Source: an uncultured Lachnospiraceae bacterium
Lineage (GTDB): Bacteria > Bacillota > Clostridia > Lachnospirales > Lachnospiraceae
Assembly: GCA_934292725.1 (NCBI GenBank)
Contig: CAKQXY010000012.1
Location: 1-64,000, forward strand
Direction: 5' to 3'
DNA: 64,000 nt
The translations under genes were made by a program, and so were the position numbers. The notes beneath the pieces were generated by a model, which was not told the DNA's origin, did not search any database, and saw only the letters and a program-made list of their open reading frames with translations. Positions 25,409 through 34,131 of this stretch are shown piece after piece. The number at the start of each line of letters is the position of its first letter. Within the stretch, counting starts at the first letter, position 1.

Positions 25409-26953
25409 ATGCTGCAAATAAAAAATTTAACATTGACACACAAAAAGGATTTGCGTGAAATTTTAAGTGACTTTTCCTGCGTATTCAATAACGGCGACAA
25501 AGCCGTAATCATTGGCGAGGAGGGAAACGGAAAATCAACTCTTCTAAAATGGCTGTATGATCCGTCCATGGTCGAGGAATACTGTGAGGTAGAGGGGGAG
25601 CGCCTTATATCAGGTGAAGTACTCGGGTATCTTGCGCAGGAATTGCCCAAAGAAGACCAGCAAAAAAGCGTCTATGAATTTTTTTCGGAACAAGAAAGCT
25701 TCTGGAATCAAACACCAAAAGAACTGAACCAGACTGCGGTAAAATTTCACATCGCTCCTGACTTTTTCTACAGGGAGCAGCAAATGAGCACGCTTTCTGG
25801 TGGAGAGAAGGTAAAGGCACAGCTGATGCGAATCCTTTTCGCAGAACCAACTGTCCTGTTGCTCGATGAGCCATCAAACGACATTGACATTGAGACATTA
25901 GAGACACTTGAAGAACTGATTTTATCGTGGGACAAGATCGTCATCTATATTTCGCATGATGAAACCTTAATTGAACGCACGGCGAACAAGATTATTCACA
26001 TCGAGCAGATTCGCCGCAAGACAAAGAGCCGCTTTTGCATCGCAAACACAAGCTACACAGAATATCTCAAAAATCGCAGCAGTAAGATGGAGAATCAGGC
26101 ACGCCAGGCGGCAGATGAGCGCCGCCAGAAGCAAATCCGCGATGAGAAATTCCAAAGAATATATCAGAGCGTCGAACATGCACAAGCGGTAATTACGCGT
26201 CAAAATCCGTCCGGTGGACGTCTCCTAAAGAAAAAGATGCACGCTGTCAAGTCAATGGGACGTCGTTTTGAGCGGGAGGACGAGAACATGACCGCCATGC
26301 CAGAGGAGGAGACCGCGATCTACTTTGAGCTTGGAACGAAGGACTCGCAAATTCCGGCGGGAAAAACGGTACTTGACTACTCGCTTGATCAGCTGACCTC
26401 GCCGGATGGCAGCCGTGTGTTGGCAGAGCATATTTCGCTTCGCATTCGCGGCAGCGAGAAGATTTGCATCATTGGAAAGAATGGAGCTGGAAAAACAACG
26501 CTTTTGAAAAAGATTGCAAAAGACCTCATGGAACGATCGGACATTCGTGCTGAATATATGCCGCAAAATTACGAAGATCAGCTTGACATGTCGCTCACAC
26601 CAGTTGAATATTTAAACACAACTGGCGACAAGGAGGAGATGACGCGGATTCGCACGTATCTTGGCGCACTCAAATATACGGCAGATGAGATGGATCATCC
26701 GATCCGGGAATTGTCTGGTGGACAGAAGGCAAAGGTTCTTCTTTTGAAGATGAGTTTGTCAAATGCAAATGTCCTAATTCTTGATGAGCCGACAAGAAAC
26801 TTTTCGCCGCTGTCTGGTCCTGTCATCCGTCAGATGCTTGCCGCATTTCCAGGGGCGATCATCAGCATTTCCCATGACCGAAAATACATCATGGAGGTGT
26901 GCGAGAAGGTTTATCGCCTCGAAACACACGGGTTAGTGGAAACAAACCTGTAA
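25409..26953 (+). CDS. ABC-F family ATPase (ribosome-associated, possible antibiotic resistance)
   Basis: 514 residues, soluble, two ABC domains in tandem. Domain 1: Walker A GEEGNGKST, signature LSGGEKVKAQL, Walker B TVLLLDEPSNDID. Domain 2: Walker A GKNGAGKTT, signature LSGGQKAKVLL, Walker B VLILDEPTRNFSP. They are separated by a basic linker (about residues 205-275, rich in Arg, Lys and Gln) that in ABC-F factors reaches the peptidyl-transferase centre. No membrane domain is present. ATG 25409 is chosen because the family begins with MLQIKNLTL; an in-frame ATG at 25346 lies in the leader. The long leader suggests drug-inducible expression. Whether it gives resistance or is a housekeeping translation factor is open. 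Confidence 0.85.
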   Translation: MLQIKNLTLTHKKDLREILSDFSCVFNNGDKAVIIGEEGNGKSTLLKWLYDPSMVEEYCEVEGERLISGEVLGYLAQELPKEDQQKSVYEFFSEQESFWNQTPKELNQTAVKFHIAPDFFYREQQMSTLSGGEKVKAQLMRILFAEPTVLLLDEPSNDIDIETLETLEELILSWDKIVIYISHDETLIERTANKIIHIEQIRRKTKSRFCIANTSYTEYLKNRSSKMENQARQAADERRQKQIRDEKFQRIYQSVEHAQAVITRQNPSGGRLLKKKMHAVKSMGRRFEREDENMTAMPEEETAIYFELGTKDSQIPAGKTVLDYSLDQLTSPDGSRVLAEHISLRIRGSEKICIIGKNGAGKTTLLKKIAKDLMERSDIRAEYMPQNYEDQLDMSLTPVEYLNTTGDKEEMTRIRTYLGALKYTADEMDHPIRELSGGQKAKVLLLKMSLSNANVLILDEPTRNFSPLSGPVIRQMLAAFPGAIISISHDRKYIMEVCEKVYRLETHGLVETNL

Positions 26954-27010
26954 AGCGAAGGATAAACCCGAAAAAACAGTGCAAAATAAGGAAAAATAAG
27001 CAAAAAACAA

Positions 27011-27044
27011 AAAAGGTAGGCACTTCTGTGCTTGCCTTTTTTTT
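27011..27044 (+). terminator. Rho-independent terminator
   Basis: The arms aaggtaggcac and gtgcttgcctt (two G-U pairs) with a TTCT loop and a run of eight T, ending the ABC-F transcript. Confidence 0.88.
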
Positions 27045-27060
27045 AACAATGTTGTATAAT
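27032..27060 (+). promoter_or_regulatory. candidate promoter of the suf operon, overlapping the terminator
   Basis: TTGCCT (27032-27037), a 17-base spacer and TATAAT (27055-27060). The -35 box is part of the 3' arm of the preceding terminator. Confidence 0.65.
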
Positions 27061-27071
27061 AAGCCAGTATC

Positions 27072-27110
27072 AACCTATAAAAACCGTAGGAAATAGGTTT
27101 GAATAGGTTT
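27072..27110 (+). promoter_or_regulatory. repeat motif in the suf leader (possible operator)
   Basis: AACCTAT (27072-27078) is followed by two direct copies of AATAGGTTT (27092-27100 and 27102-27110), making an inverted plus direct repeat just after the predicted transcription start. It may bind an Rrf2/IscR-like or other Fe-S-responsive regulator; no such gene is in the window. Confidence 0.4.
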
Positions 27111-27167
27111 TAAAACTTTATTGGTTCGCCATAATATTCATTATTATTATTTTGAGGAGGCACTGCG

Positions 27168-27908
27168 ATGTCAGCACCATTATTACAGATAGAAGGATTA
27201 TCAGTTCGCGTAGAGGATAAAGAGATTCTGCACGGAATTGATCTGCAGATTAAAAAAGGAGAAACCCATGTTTTGATGGGACCAAACGGAGCTGGAAAGT
27301 CTACACTTGGCTATGCACTTATGGGAAATCCTAAGTATCAGATTACTGGAGGAAAGATCCTGTTTGAGGGCAAGGATATTTCTGAAGAAACACCGGATAA
27401 GAGAGCAAAAGATGGAATGTTCTTATCTTTCCAGAATCCGATTGAGATTCCAGGTGTATCTTTAACAAACTTTATCCGCAGCGGCGTAGAACAGCGTACC
27501 GGAAAGAGAATCCGTTTCTTTGCATATAAGAAGGAGCTTGAGGAAATGATGAAGGTTCTTCAGATGGATCCGTCCTATGCAGAGAGAGATTTAAATGTAG
27601 GTTTTTCAGGTGGTGAGAAAAAGAAGGCTGAGATTTTACAGATGTTAATGTTAAAGCCATCTTTTGCAATTCTTGATGAGACAGACTCTGGTTTGGATGT
27701 TGATGCAGTAAGAACTGTATCAAGCGGTGTAGAAGAGTATCAAAAGAGCATTCACGGCGGTCTTTTAATTATCACACACAGCACAAGAATCTTAGAGTCT
27801 CTTCACGTAGATGCTACTCATGTTCTTGTAGATGGACGTATTGTGGCATCAGGAGATGGATCTTTAGTAGATGAGATCAACGAAAACGGTTTTGAGCGTT
27901 TTCTGTAA
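27168..27908 (+). CDS. sufC: SufC, Fe-S cluster assembly ATPase
   Basis: 246 residues, start behind GAGGAGG. ABC-type ATPase: Walker A GPNGAGKST, Q-loop SFQNPIEIPG, signature FSGGEKKKAEILQ, Walker B SFAILDETDSGLDVDA, and a late switch histidine in ITHSTRIL. The ETDSGLD sequence is diagnostic for SufC. It drives the SufBCD scaffold that builds [4Fe-4S] clusters in the cytoplasm. It is the first gene of a tight sufCBDSU operon, the main Fe-S assembly system of many clostridia. Confidence 0.97.
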   Translation: MSAPLLQIEGLSVRVEDKEILHGIDLQIKKGETHVLMGPNGAGKSTLGYALMGNPKYQITGGKILFEGKDISEETPDKRAKDGMFLSFQNPIEIPGVSLTNFIRSGVEQRTGKRIRFFAYKKELEEMMKVLQMDPSYAERDLNVGFSGGEKKKAEILQMLMLKPSFAILDETDSGLDVDAVRTVSSGVEEYQKSIHGGLLIITHSTRILESLHVDATHVLVDGRIVASGDGSLVDEINENGFERFL

Positions 27909-27935
27909 TAGAATAGAAGGAGACGCAAAGCGATT

Positions 27936-29345
27936 ATGAAAGAAAAGACTTATGTAGAAGATGTCGATAGAAGCATGTATGACTTTAGAAATGAAGACAA
28001 AGATGCTTATAAAGTAAAGGAAGGTTTAAATCCTGCGATTGTAGAGCAGATTTCAAACGAGAAGCATGATCCAGAGTGGATGAAAGAATTTCGTATGAAA
28101 TCTCTTGAGATTTTCAATAATAGTACGATGCCGGATGAATGGGGTCCATCCATCGAGGGACTTGATATGGATAACATTGTAACTTATGTTCGTCCAAACA
28201 CTCATATGGCAGCAAAGTGGTCAGAGGTTCCGGAAGAGATTAAGGATACTTTTGAAAAGCTTGGTATCCCGAAGGCAGAGCGTGAGTCTCTGGCTGGTGT
28301 TGGTGCTCAGTACGACTCCGAGCTTGTTTATCACAATGTAAAGGAAGAGGTAGCAGCACAGGGCGTTATCTATACTGATATGGAGAGCGCATTAAATGGC
28401 GAGTATGCAGATATGGTACACAAGCACTTTATGAAGCTTGTTCCGCCGACTGATCATAAATTTGCCGCACTTCATGGTGCTGTATGGTCTGGCGGTTCCT
28501 TTGTCTATGTTCCAAAGGGTGTATCAGTTACTATTCCGTTACAGTCTTATTTCAGACTGAATGCACCAGGTGCAGGTCAGTTTGAGCATACACTTATCAT
28601 CGTTGATGAGGGTGCATATCTGCACTTTATTGAGGGATGTTCTGCACCAAAGTACAACGTAGCTAACCTTCATGCAGGCTGCGTGGAGCTGTTTGTTGGA
28701 AAGAATGCGACACTTCGCTATTCCACTATCGAGAACTGGTCCAAGAACATGTACAATTTAAATACAAAGCGTGCAAAAGTTGAAGAAGGCGGAAAGATCG
28801 AGTGGGTATCAGGTTCATTCGGTTCTCATGTATCTTATTTGTACCCGATGAGTATCTTAAACGGTGAGGGTGCAAGCGCTGAGTTTACAGGAATTACCTT
28901 TGCCGGAAAGGGTCAGAACCTGGATACTGGTACAAAGGTAGTTCACAATGCACCTAATACGTCCTCCTATGTAAATACAAAGTCTATTTCAAAGGATGGC
29001 GGTGTAAGTACCTTTAGAAGCAGTGTTGTTGTAAACAGCAAGGCAAAGCACAGCAAGTCAGCTGTCTCTTGTCAGTCTCTGATGCTTGATGATATTTCAC
29101 GTTCTGATACAATTCCGGCTATGGATATCCGCACAAAGGATGCCAATATCGGTCATGAGGCAAGAATCGGACGAATAAGCGATGAGGCTGTATTCTATCT
29201 GATGTCAAGAGGTATTTCAGAGGAAGATGCAAGAGCGATGATCGTCAGCGGATTTGCAGATGAAGTATCAAAGGAACTGCCGCTTGAGTATGCAATGGAG
29301 ATGAACAATCTGATTCGCCTGGAGATGAAGGGCAGCATCGGATGA
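27936..29345 (+). CDS. sufB: SufB, Fe-S cluster scaffold
   Basis: 469 residues, 27 bases after sufC, start behind AGAAGGAGA. SufB signatures: PPTDHKFAALHGAVWSGGSF, YVPKGVSVTIPLQSYFRLNA, HFIEGCSAPKYN, and at the end GHEARIGRISDEAVFYLMSR. The beta-helix core carries the conserved Cys and His residues that receive sulfur from SufS/SufU. It forms the SufBC2D complex with the neighbouring products. Its stop overlaps the region where sufD begins. Confidence 0.97.
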   Translation: MKEKTYVEDVDRSMYDFRNEDKDAYKVKEGLNPAIVEQISNEKHDPEWMKEFRMKSLEIFNNSTMPDEWGPSIEGLDMDNIVTYVRPNTHMAAKWSEVPEEIKDTFEKLGIPKAERESLAGVGAQYDSELVYHNVKEEVAAQGVIYTDMESALNGEYADMVHKHFMKLVPPTDHKFAALHGAVWSGGSFVYVPKGVSVTIPLQSYFRLNAPGAGQFEHTLIIVDEGAYLHFIEGCSAPKYNVANLHAGCVELFVGKNATLRYSTIENWSKNMYNLNTKRAKVEEGGKIEWVSGSFGSHVSYLYPMSILNGEGASAEFTGITFAGKGQNLDTGTKVVHNAPNTSSYVNTKSISKDGGVSTFRSSVVVNSKAKHSKSAVSCQSLMLDDISRSDTIPAMDIRTKDANIGHEARIGRISDEAVFYLMSRGISEEDARAMIVSGFADEVSKELPLEYAMEMNNLIRLEMKGSIG

Positions 29346-29365
29346 TGGAGAGAGGTGAACACGTT

Positions 29366-30433
29366 TTGGAGATGAAGATAAATAAATTGCCGGCCGGAAC
29401 ATGGAGATGGCTGCATATGAATAATGCTCGCATTGAGCAGGAAGCAGATCTGGCGTTATGTCAGGTTGCGATTCAATGTCCAGATGCGATTGTAAAGACA
29501 GAAACATCAGAGGAACAGCTTAATCAGATTCGTACAGGTATGGGCGAAGATATGACAAAGCTGCTACAGGAGTCTGGAACACAGGCAATCTGTTTTACAG
29601 CGGAGGAAGGTGTAAAGGAGGCAGCTCCAGTAACACTTTCATTTGGCTATCAGGATACTGACCGCAAGGGAAATAGAATTGATCTGTATTTGAAAGAAAA
29701 CAGTGAGATGACAGTTGTAATGGATTACCACAGCAACGAGGGAACTGGTACTGCAGCAATTCAGACAAAGATTCACGCAGAGAAGAATGCAAAGTTAAAG
29801 CTGATTCAGATTGAACGTCTTGGAGAAGGCTTTGATTGCATGAATGATATCGGTGCCTACTGCGAAGATGGTGCAGGAGTTGAACTTGTACAGTTAGTTA
29901 TCGGTGGAAAAAATGTCTATATGGGTGCAGAGACAACACTTGCTGGAAAAGAATCTGATTTTACAGCAGCAATAGGCTATCAGGTGACAGGTGAAAATCG
30001 TCTTGATATGAATTACAATGCCGTTCATGAAGGCAAGAAGACAACGAGCAGCATGACAGCAAATGGTGTGCTTCGCGACCATGCAAAGAAGCTGTTTCGC
30101 GGTACCATTGACTTTAAGAAGGGTGCAAAAGGCGCAAAGGGTGATGAGTTAGAGGATGTACTTCTTCTTGATGATGGCGTTCAGAACCAGACAATCCCGT
30201 TGATTCTTTGTGCAGAGGAGGATGTAGAAGGAAATCATGGTGCATCCATCGGAAGCCTTGACGATGAGCTGATTTTCTATCTGGAATCAAGAGGAATCAG
30301 TGAAGAGGCTGCATATGAGCTAATGGCAAAGGCAAGATTAAAGGCTGTCTGCAAGAAGATTCCGGTTGAAGGTCTTCGCGCAGAACTTAATGAAATGTTA
30401 GATGGCGAGGAGCCGGTTGGAGAGGAGCAGTAA
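29366..30433 (+). CDS. sufD: SufD, Fe-S cluster assembly protein
   Basis: About 355 residues. The SufB/SufD beta-helix domain fills the centre; the end (NHGASIGSLDDELIFYLESRGIS) is the paralogue of the SufB end, with the GxxDxELIFYLxSRGI pattern. It partners SufB in the SufBC2D scaffold. The start is uncertain: ATG 29342 overlaps the sufB stop (ATGA), while TTG 29366 has AGAGGTGA seven bases upstream and gives MEMKINKLP, where homologues begin. TTG 29366 is preferred. Confidence 0.93.
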   Translation: MEMKINKLPAGTWRWLHMNNARIEQEADLALCQVAIQCPDAIVKTETSEEQLNQIRTGMGEDMTKLLQESGTQAICFTAEEGVKEAAPVTLSFGYQDTDRKGNRIDLYLKENSEMTVVMDYHSNEGTGTAAIQTKIHAEKNAKLKLIQIERLGEGFDCMNDIGAYCEDGAGVELVQLVIGGKNVYMGAETTLAGKESDFTAAIGYQVTGENRLDMNYNAVHEGKKTTSSMTANGVLRDHAKKLFRGTIDFKKGAKGAKGDELEDVLLLDDGVQNQTIPLILCAEEDVEGNHGASIGSLDDELIFYLESRGISEEAAYELMAKARLKAVCKKIPVEGLRAELNEMLDGEEPVGEEQ

Positions 30434-30434
30434 A

Positions 30435-31673
30435 ATGACGACAGAAGAAAGAAAGGCGGAAGATGCACGCTTTCGCCAGGAATATCCACTGTTTGCACAG
30501 TATCCAGAGCTGATTTATCTTGATAACGCAGCGACCACGCAAAAGCCATCATGTGTCATTCAGGCAGAATCAGCATTTTATGAAAAATATAATGCTAACC
30601 CATTTCGTGGTGTTTATGAGCTGGCCGAGTTTGCTACAGAGCATTATGAGGAGGCTAGAGCAGCTGTTGCAGAGCTTCTTCATGCAAATACAGATGAGAT
30701 TGTTTTTACCAGAAATGCATCAGAGAGTCTGAATTTGATTGCATACAGTTTAGGAAATCTTGTGCTTCGTCCTGGCGATGAGGTTCTTGTCAGCATTATG
30801 GAACATCACAGCAATCTGCTTGTATGGCAGCAGGCAGCAAAGCGCACAGGTGCAACGCTTCGTTATCTTGACTGCACACAGGATGGAAAGATTACCGCCG
30901 AGATGGTAGAGGCTGCTATTACTGATAAAACAAAGATTTTCGCTGTGACTCAGATTTCAAATGTACTGGGATGGAAAAATGATATTAAATCATTTGCAGA
31001 GATCTGTCATAGAAAAGGCTGTCTGATTGTAGCAGATGGTGCACAGAGCGTTCCTCATATTGAGGTCGATGTCAAGGCACTTGATGTTGATTTTCTGGCA
31101 TTTTCCGGTCATAAGATGATGGGACCAATGGGTATTGGTGCGCTGTACGGAAAGAAGGAACTGTTAGAATCAATGCCGCCATTTTTATTTGGCGGAGAGA
31201 TGATTGATACCGTCACAAGAGAGGGTGCCGTGTATGCACCAGTTCCGCATAAGTTTGAGGCAGGTACTGTTAATGCAGCAGGTGCAGTTGGACTTATGGC
31301 AGCGATCCGTTACTTAAAAGAGATTGGATTTGATACTATTGAAAGACGTGAGGCAGAATTAACGCAGTATGCAGTAAAGCGCCTTTTGGCAATTCCTGGC
31401 GTGCACATTCTTGGTTCACAGGATCCAAGTGAGCATCACAGCATTGTGACATTCCTTGTTGACAATGTGCATCCGCATGATGTTGCATCTATTCTCGATA
31501 TGGATCACATCGCAGTACGTGCAGGTCATCATTGTGCACAGCCGCTTCTGCAGCATTTAAATACGTCAGCAACCACACGTGCAAGCTTTGCATTTTATAA
31601 TACAATGGAAGAGGTTGATGCTCTGGCAGACAGTCTCGCTCAGGTAAGAAGGAGGATGGGTTACGTTGACTAA
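30435..31673 (+). CDS. sufS: SufS, cysteine desulfurase (group II)
   Basis: 412 residues from ATG 30435, one base after the sufD stop, with GAGAGGAG upstream. PLP enzyme of fold type I: YLDNAATTQKP near the N-terminus, ADGAQS with D201, the PLP lysine K227 in SGHKMMGP, and the catalytic cysteine C367 in RAGHHCAQPLL. The short active-site loop and HHCAQP motif mark group II (SufS). It removes sulfur from cysteine as a persulfide and passes it to SufU, encoded next with an 8-base overlap. Confidence 0.97.
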   Translation: MTTEERKAEDARFRQEYPLFAQYPELIYLDNAATTQKPSCVIQAESAFYEKYNANPFRGVYELAEFATEHYEEARAAVAELLHANTDEIVFTRNASESLNLIAYSLGNLVLRPGDEVLVSIMEHHSNLLVWQQAAKRTGATLRYLDCTQDGKITAEMVEAAITDKTKIFAVTQISNVLGWKNDIKSFAEICHRKGCLIVADGAQSVPHIEVDVKALDVDFLAFSGHKMMGPMGIGALYGKKELLESMPPFLFGGEMIDTVTREGAVYAPVPHKFEAGTVNAAGAVGLMAAIRYLKEIGFDTIERREAELTQYAVKRLLAIPGVHILGSQDPSEHHSIVTFLVDNVHPHDVASILDMDHIAVRAGHHCAQPLLQHLNTSATTRASFAFYNTMEEVDALADSLAQVRRRMGYVD

Positions 31674-32136
31674 CAAAACCTTTTATAATGAAATTTTAAT
31701 CGATCACAACATGCATCCGGGTCATAAGCATGATTTAGACGATGCAAACATGGTGATGGAAGGCTTAAATCCAACATGCGGCGATCATATTTGGCTGAAA
31801 CTCAAGGTTGAAGATGGTGTGATCGTAGATGGCTCCTTTGTAGGCGAGGGCTGTGCAGTTTCCCAGGCATCTGCTGATATGATGCTCGATCTGATTATCG
31901 GACAGAAGGTAGAAGATGCTGAGAAACTGGCAGATAACTTCTTAAAGATGATCAAGGGAACAGCTACAGAAGAAGAAATTGAAAGTCTTGAAGAAGCATC
32001 TGCGCTTGAGGATATCGCGCATATGCCGGCACGTGTAAAGTGTGCAGTGCTCGGATGGCATACCATGGAAGAGATGCTTAAATGTGATAAGTGCAGCGGA
32101 CATGGGGAGTGCAGTCACTGCAACCCGGAAGGTTGA
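31666..32136 (+). CDS. sufU: SufU, sulfur-transfer protein with an extra Cys-rich tail
   Basis: 156 residues from TTG 31666, nine bases after AAGGAGGAT, overlapping the sufS end. Zinc-dependent SufU residues are visible: C38 and D40 in NPTCGD, C63 in GEGCAVSQASADMM, C126 in RVKCAVLGW. It accepts persulfide sulfur from SufS for the SufBCD scaffold. After the normal end of the fold there is an added tail, CDKCSGHGECSHC, giving C140-x2-C143-x5-C149-x2-C152, like a small zinc- or Fe-S-binding knuckle. Its role is unknown. Confidence 0.93.
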   Translation: MTNKTFYNEILIDHNMHPGHKHDLDDANMVMEGLNPTCGDHIWLKLKVEDGVIVDGSFVGEGCAVSQASADMMLDLIIGQKVEDAEKLADNFLKMIKGTATEEEIESLEEASALEDIAHMPARVKCAVLGWHTMEEMLKCDKCSGHGECSHCNPEG

Positions 32137-32152
32137 TAAAAAAGTTTTGCTT

Positions 32153-32198
32153 AAAGAGTCTTACTGATTTTCTCAAATGGAGATCAGTAAGACTTTTG
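32153..32198 (+). terminator. Rho-independent terminator of the suf operon
   Basis: A perfect 12-bp stem (agtcttactgat with atcagtaagact), a 14-base loop and TTTT after the stem. Confidence 0.85.
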
Positions 32199-32318
32199 TG
32201 ATTTTAAAATAAGATTCGATAAATTGTTTTGGTAAAATACCTTGTAGGTGGCGTGGATTCATGATATCCTAAAGGCATTAAAGATGCGTAGAGTAGAAAC
32301 TTAGACAGGAGGCGTGGT

Positions 32319-34022
32319 ATGGCAAGAACGATCAGTATCGGAAATCAGAGCTTTCAAGAGATTCGAGAAAAAGGCTATTTTTTCGTGGACAAAACCAGCT
32401 TTATTAAGGAGTGGTGGGAGTCAGCAGATACCGCAACGCTGATTACTCGTCCGCGCCGTTTTGGTAAAACGATGAATATGGATATGTTAAATTGTTTCTT
32501 TTCCAATCGCTTTCAGGGCAGAGGCGATCTGTTTGAGGGGCTATCGATATGGAAAGAAGAAGCATACAGGAGATTACAGGGGACGTATCCAGTCATTTTT
32601 GTAAGCTTTGCAGATGTAAAACAGGACAATTGCAAGGATGCAGTGCAAAAAATTAAAAATATTATCGCGCAGGTTTATCGCCAGTTTTTTGATGAGCAGG
32701 ATGAAAAACTGCCTAATCAAATTGCACAGGTAATGCGTGCAGATATGAGTGATGTTGTGGCGCAAGGAGCTTTGCAGCGATTGTCAGAGGAATTAGCAGG
32801 GCGATATGGAAAAAAAGTCCTTATTTTTCTGGATGAATATGACACACCAATGCAGGAAGCATACCTGCATGGATATTGGGATGAATTTACTGGATTTATC
32901 CGTGGATTGTTCAATTCTACATTTAAGAGCAACTTTTTTATGGAACGTGGAATCATGACGGGAATTACCCGCGTTTCCAAGGAATCGGTATTTTCTGATT
33001 TAAATAATTTAAGTGTGGTAACAACAACATCTGAAAAATATGCATCATGTTTTGGCTTTACGCAGGAGGAAGTAACAGAAGCACTTGAAGAGTACGGCAT
33101 GGCTAAGACAAAAGAGGCGGTAAGACAGTGGTATAATGGTTTTACGTTTGGTAACCATCGGGATATTTATAATCCGTGGTCAATCACGAATTTCCTAAAG
33201 GAAAAACGCTTTCTTCCATACTGGGCATCAACAAGCTCGAATGGTCTTGCCAGTCAGCTAATTCGCACGGCATCGGCTGGATTAAAGGAAAAAATGGAAG
33301 CTTTGTTAAATGGACAGGCTATTACTGTAAATTTTGATGAGCAGATTGTGTACAGTCAGCTTGATGATAATGAGAGTGCGATCTGGAGTTTGCTGACCGC
33401 ATCGGGATATTTAAAAATTGAGAAAGTTGAATACCGAGGTATTTTATTTGAACCCTGGTATACCTTGTGTATTACAAATCTTGAGACAGTCAGCATGTTT
33501 TCTACGATGTTTAAGGGATGGTTTTCCAACTCAGACGCCAATTATAATGGTTTTATCAAAGCATTGCTTGGCGGTAATTTAAAAGAAATGAATCTCTATA
33601 TGAATGATGTCGTATTGGCAACGTTCAGCAATTTCGATACGGGAAAGCATCCATCAGTGAGAACACAGCCAGAGCGTTTTTATCATGGATTTGTTTTGGG
33701 ACTTTTGGTTGAACTGCGTGGGCGCTACAGCGTGCAATCGAATAAGGAAAGCGGCTATGGGCGCTATGATATTTGCCTGATTCCTCAGAATCACACCGAT
33801 CCAGCTATCATATTGGAATTTAAAGTGCATGATCCAGATGAGGAAAAGACCCTTTCGGACACGGTAATGTCCGCATTAAAACAAATCGAAGACAAGGCAT
33901 ATGATGCCGTTTTGCTTGATGCAGGAGTGGGTAAGGAGCGGATTCATCATTACGGTTTTGCTTTTGAGGGAAAGACTGTGTTGATTGGAAGTGATGATGT
34001 AAAAAAAATTAGACAAAATTAA
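32319..34022 (+). CDS. AAA-like ATPase / PD-(D/E)XK protein (PF09820 + DUF1703 type)
   Basis: 567 residues, start behind AGGAGG. The N-terminus (YFFVDKTSFIKEWW, then RPRRFGKT with K50) is the AAA-ATPase-like domain; Walker B is KVLIFLDEYDTPM. The C-terminus carries the DUF1703 nuclease-like motif: GYGRYDICLIP and, after 15 residues, ILEFKV, i.e. D-x(n)-E-x-K. This family is expanded in gut Bacteroidetes and Clostridia and is often present in many copies. It is suspected to be selfish or defensive, without a proven role. The gene stands alone between the suf terminator and the next promoter. Confidence 0.85.
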   Translation: MARTISIGNQSFQEIREKGYFFVDKTSFIKEWWESADTATLITRPRRFGKTMNMDMLNCFFSNRFQGRGDLFEGLSIWKEEAYRRLQGTYPVIFVSFADVKQDNCKDAVQKIKNIIAQVYRQFFDEQDEKLPNQIAQVMRADMSDVVAQGALQRLSEELAGRYGKKVLIFLDEYDTPMQEAYLHGYWDEFTGFIRGLFNSTFKSNFFMERGIMTGITRVSKESVFSDLNNLSVVTTTSEKYASCFGFTQEEVTEALEEYGMAKTKEAVRQWYNGFTFGNHRDIYNPWSITNFLKEKRFLPYWASTSSNGLASQLIRTASAGLKEKMEALLNGQAITVNFDEQIVYSQLDDNESAIWSLLTASGYLKIEKVEYRGILFEPWYTLCITNLETVSMFSTMFKGWFSNSDANYNGFIKALLGGNLKEMNLYMNDVVLATFSNFDTGKHPSVRTQPERFYHGFVLGLLVELRGRYSVQSNKESGYGRYDICLIPQNHTDPAIILEFKVHDPDEEKTLSDTVMSALKQIEDKAYDAVLLDAGVGKERIHHYGFAFEGKTVLIGSDDVKKIRQN

Positions 34023-34053
34023 AAAACTCCTCATGTTTTTTCAAAAAAATACA

Positions 34054-34082
34054 TTGCAGCTTGCCTCCAGCCTGTTTATAAT
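34054..34082 (+). promoter_or_regulatory. sigma-A promoter
   Basis: TTGCAG, a 17-base spacer and TATAAT, 50 bases before the start of the 386-residue unknown protein. Confidence 0.75.
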
Positions 34083-34131
34083 AAAAATAGCAACTAATTG
34101 TACAAAGAAAAACGAAATAGGAGGTACCAAA

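Noticed and set aside
32319..34022. The AAA/PD-(D/E)XK gene as part of a defence island
   Set aside because: It stands alone between housekeeping genes with no known defence partner; the family is common and repetitive in gut bacteria, so a defence role is not supported here.
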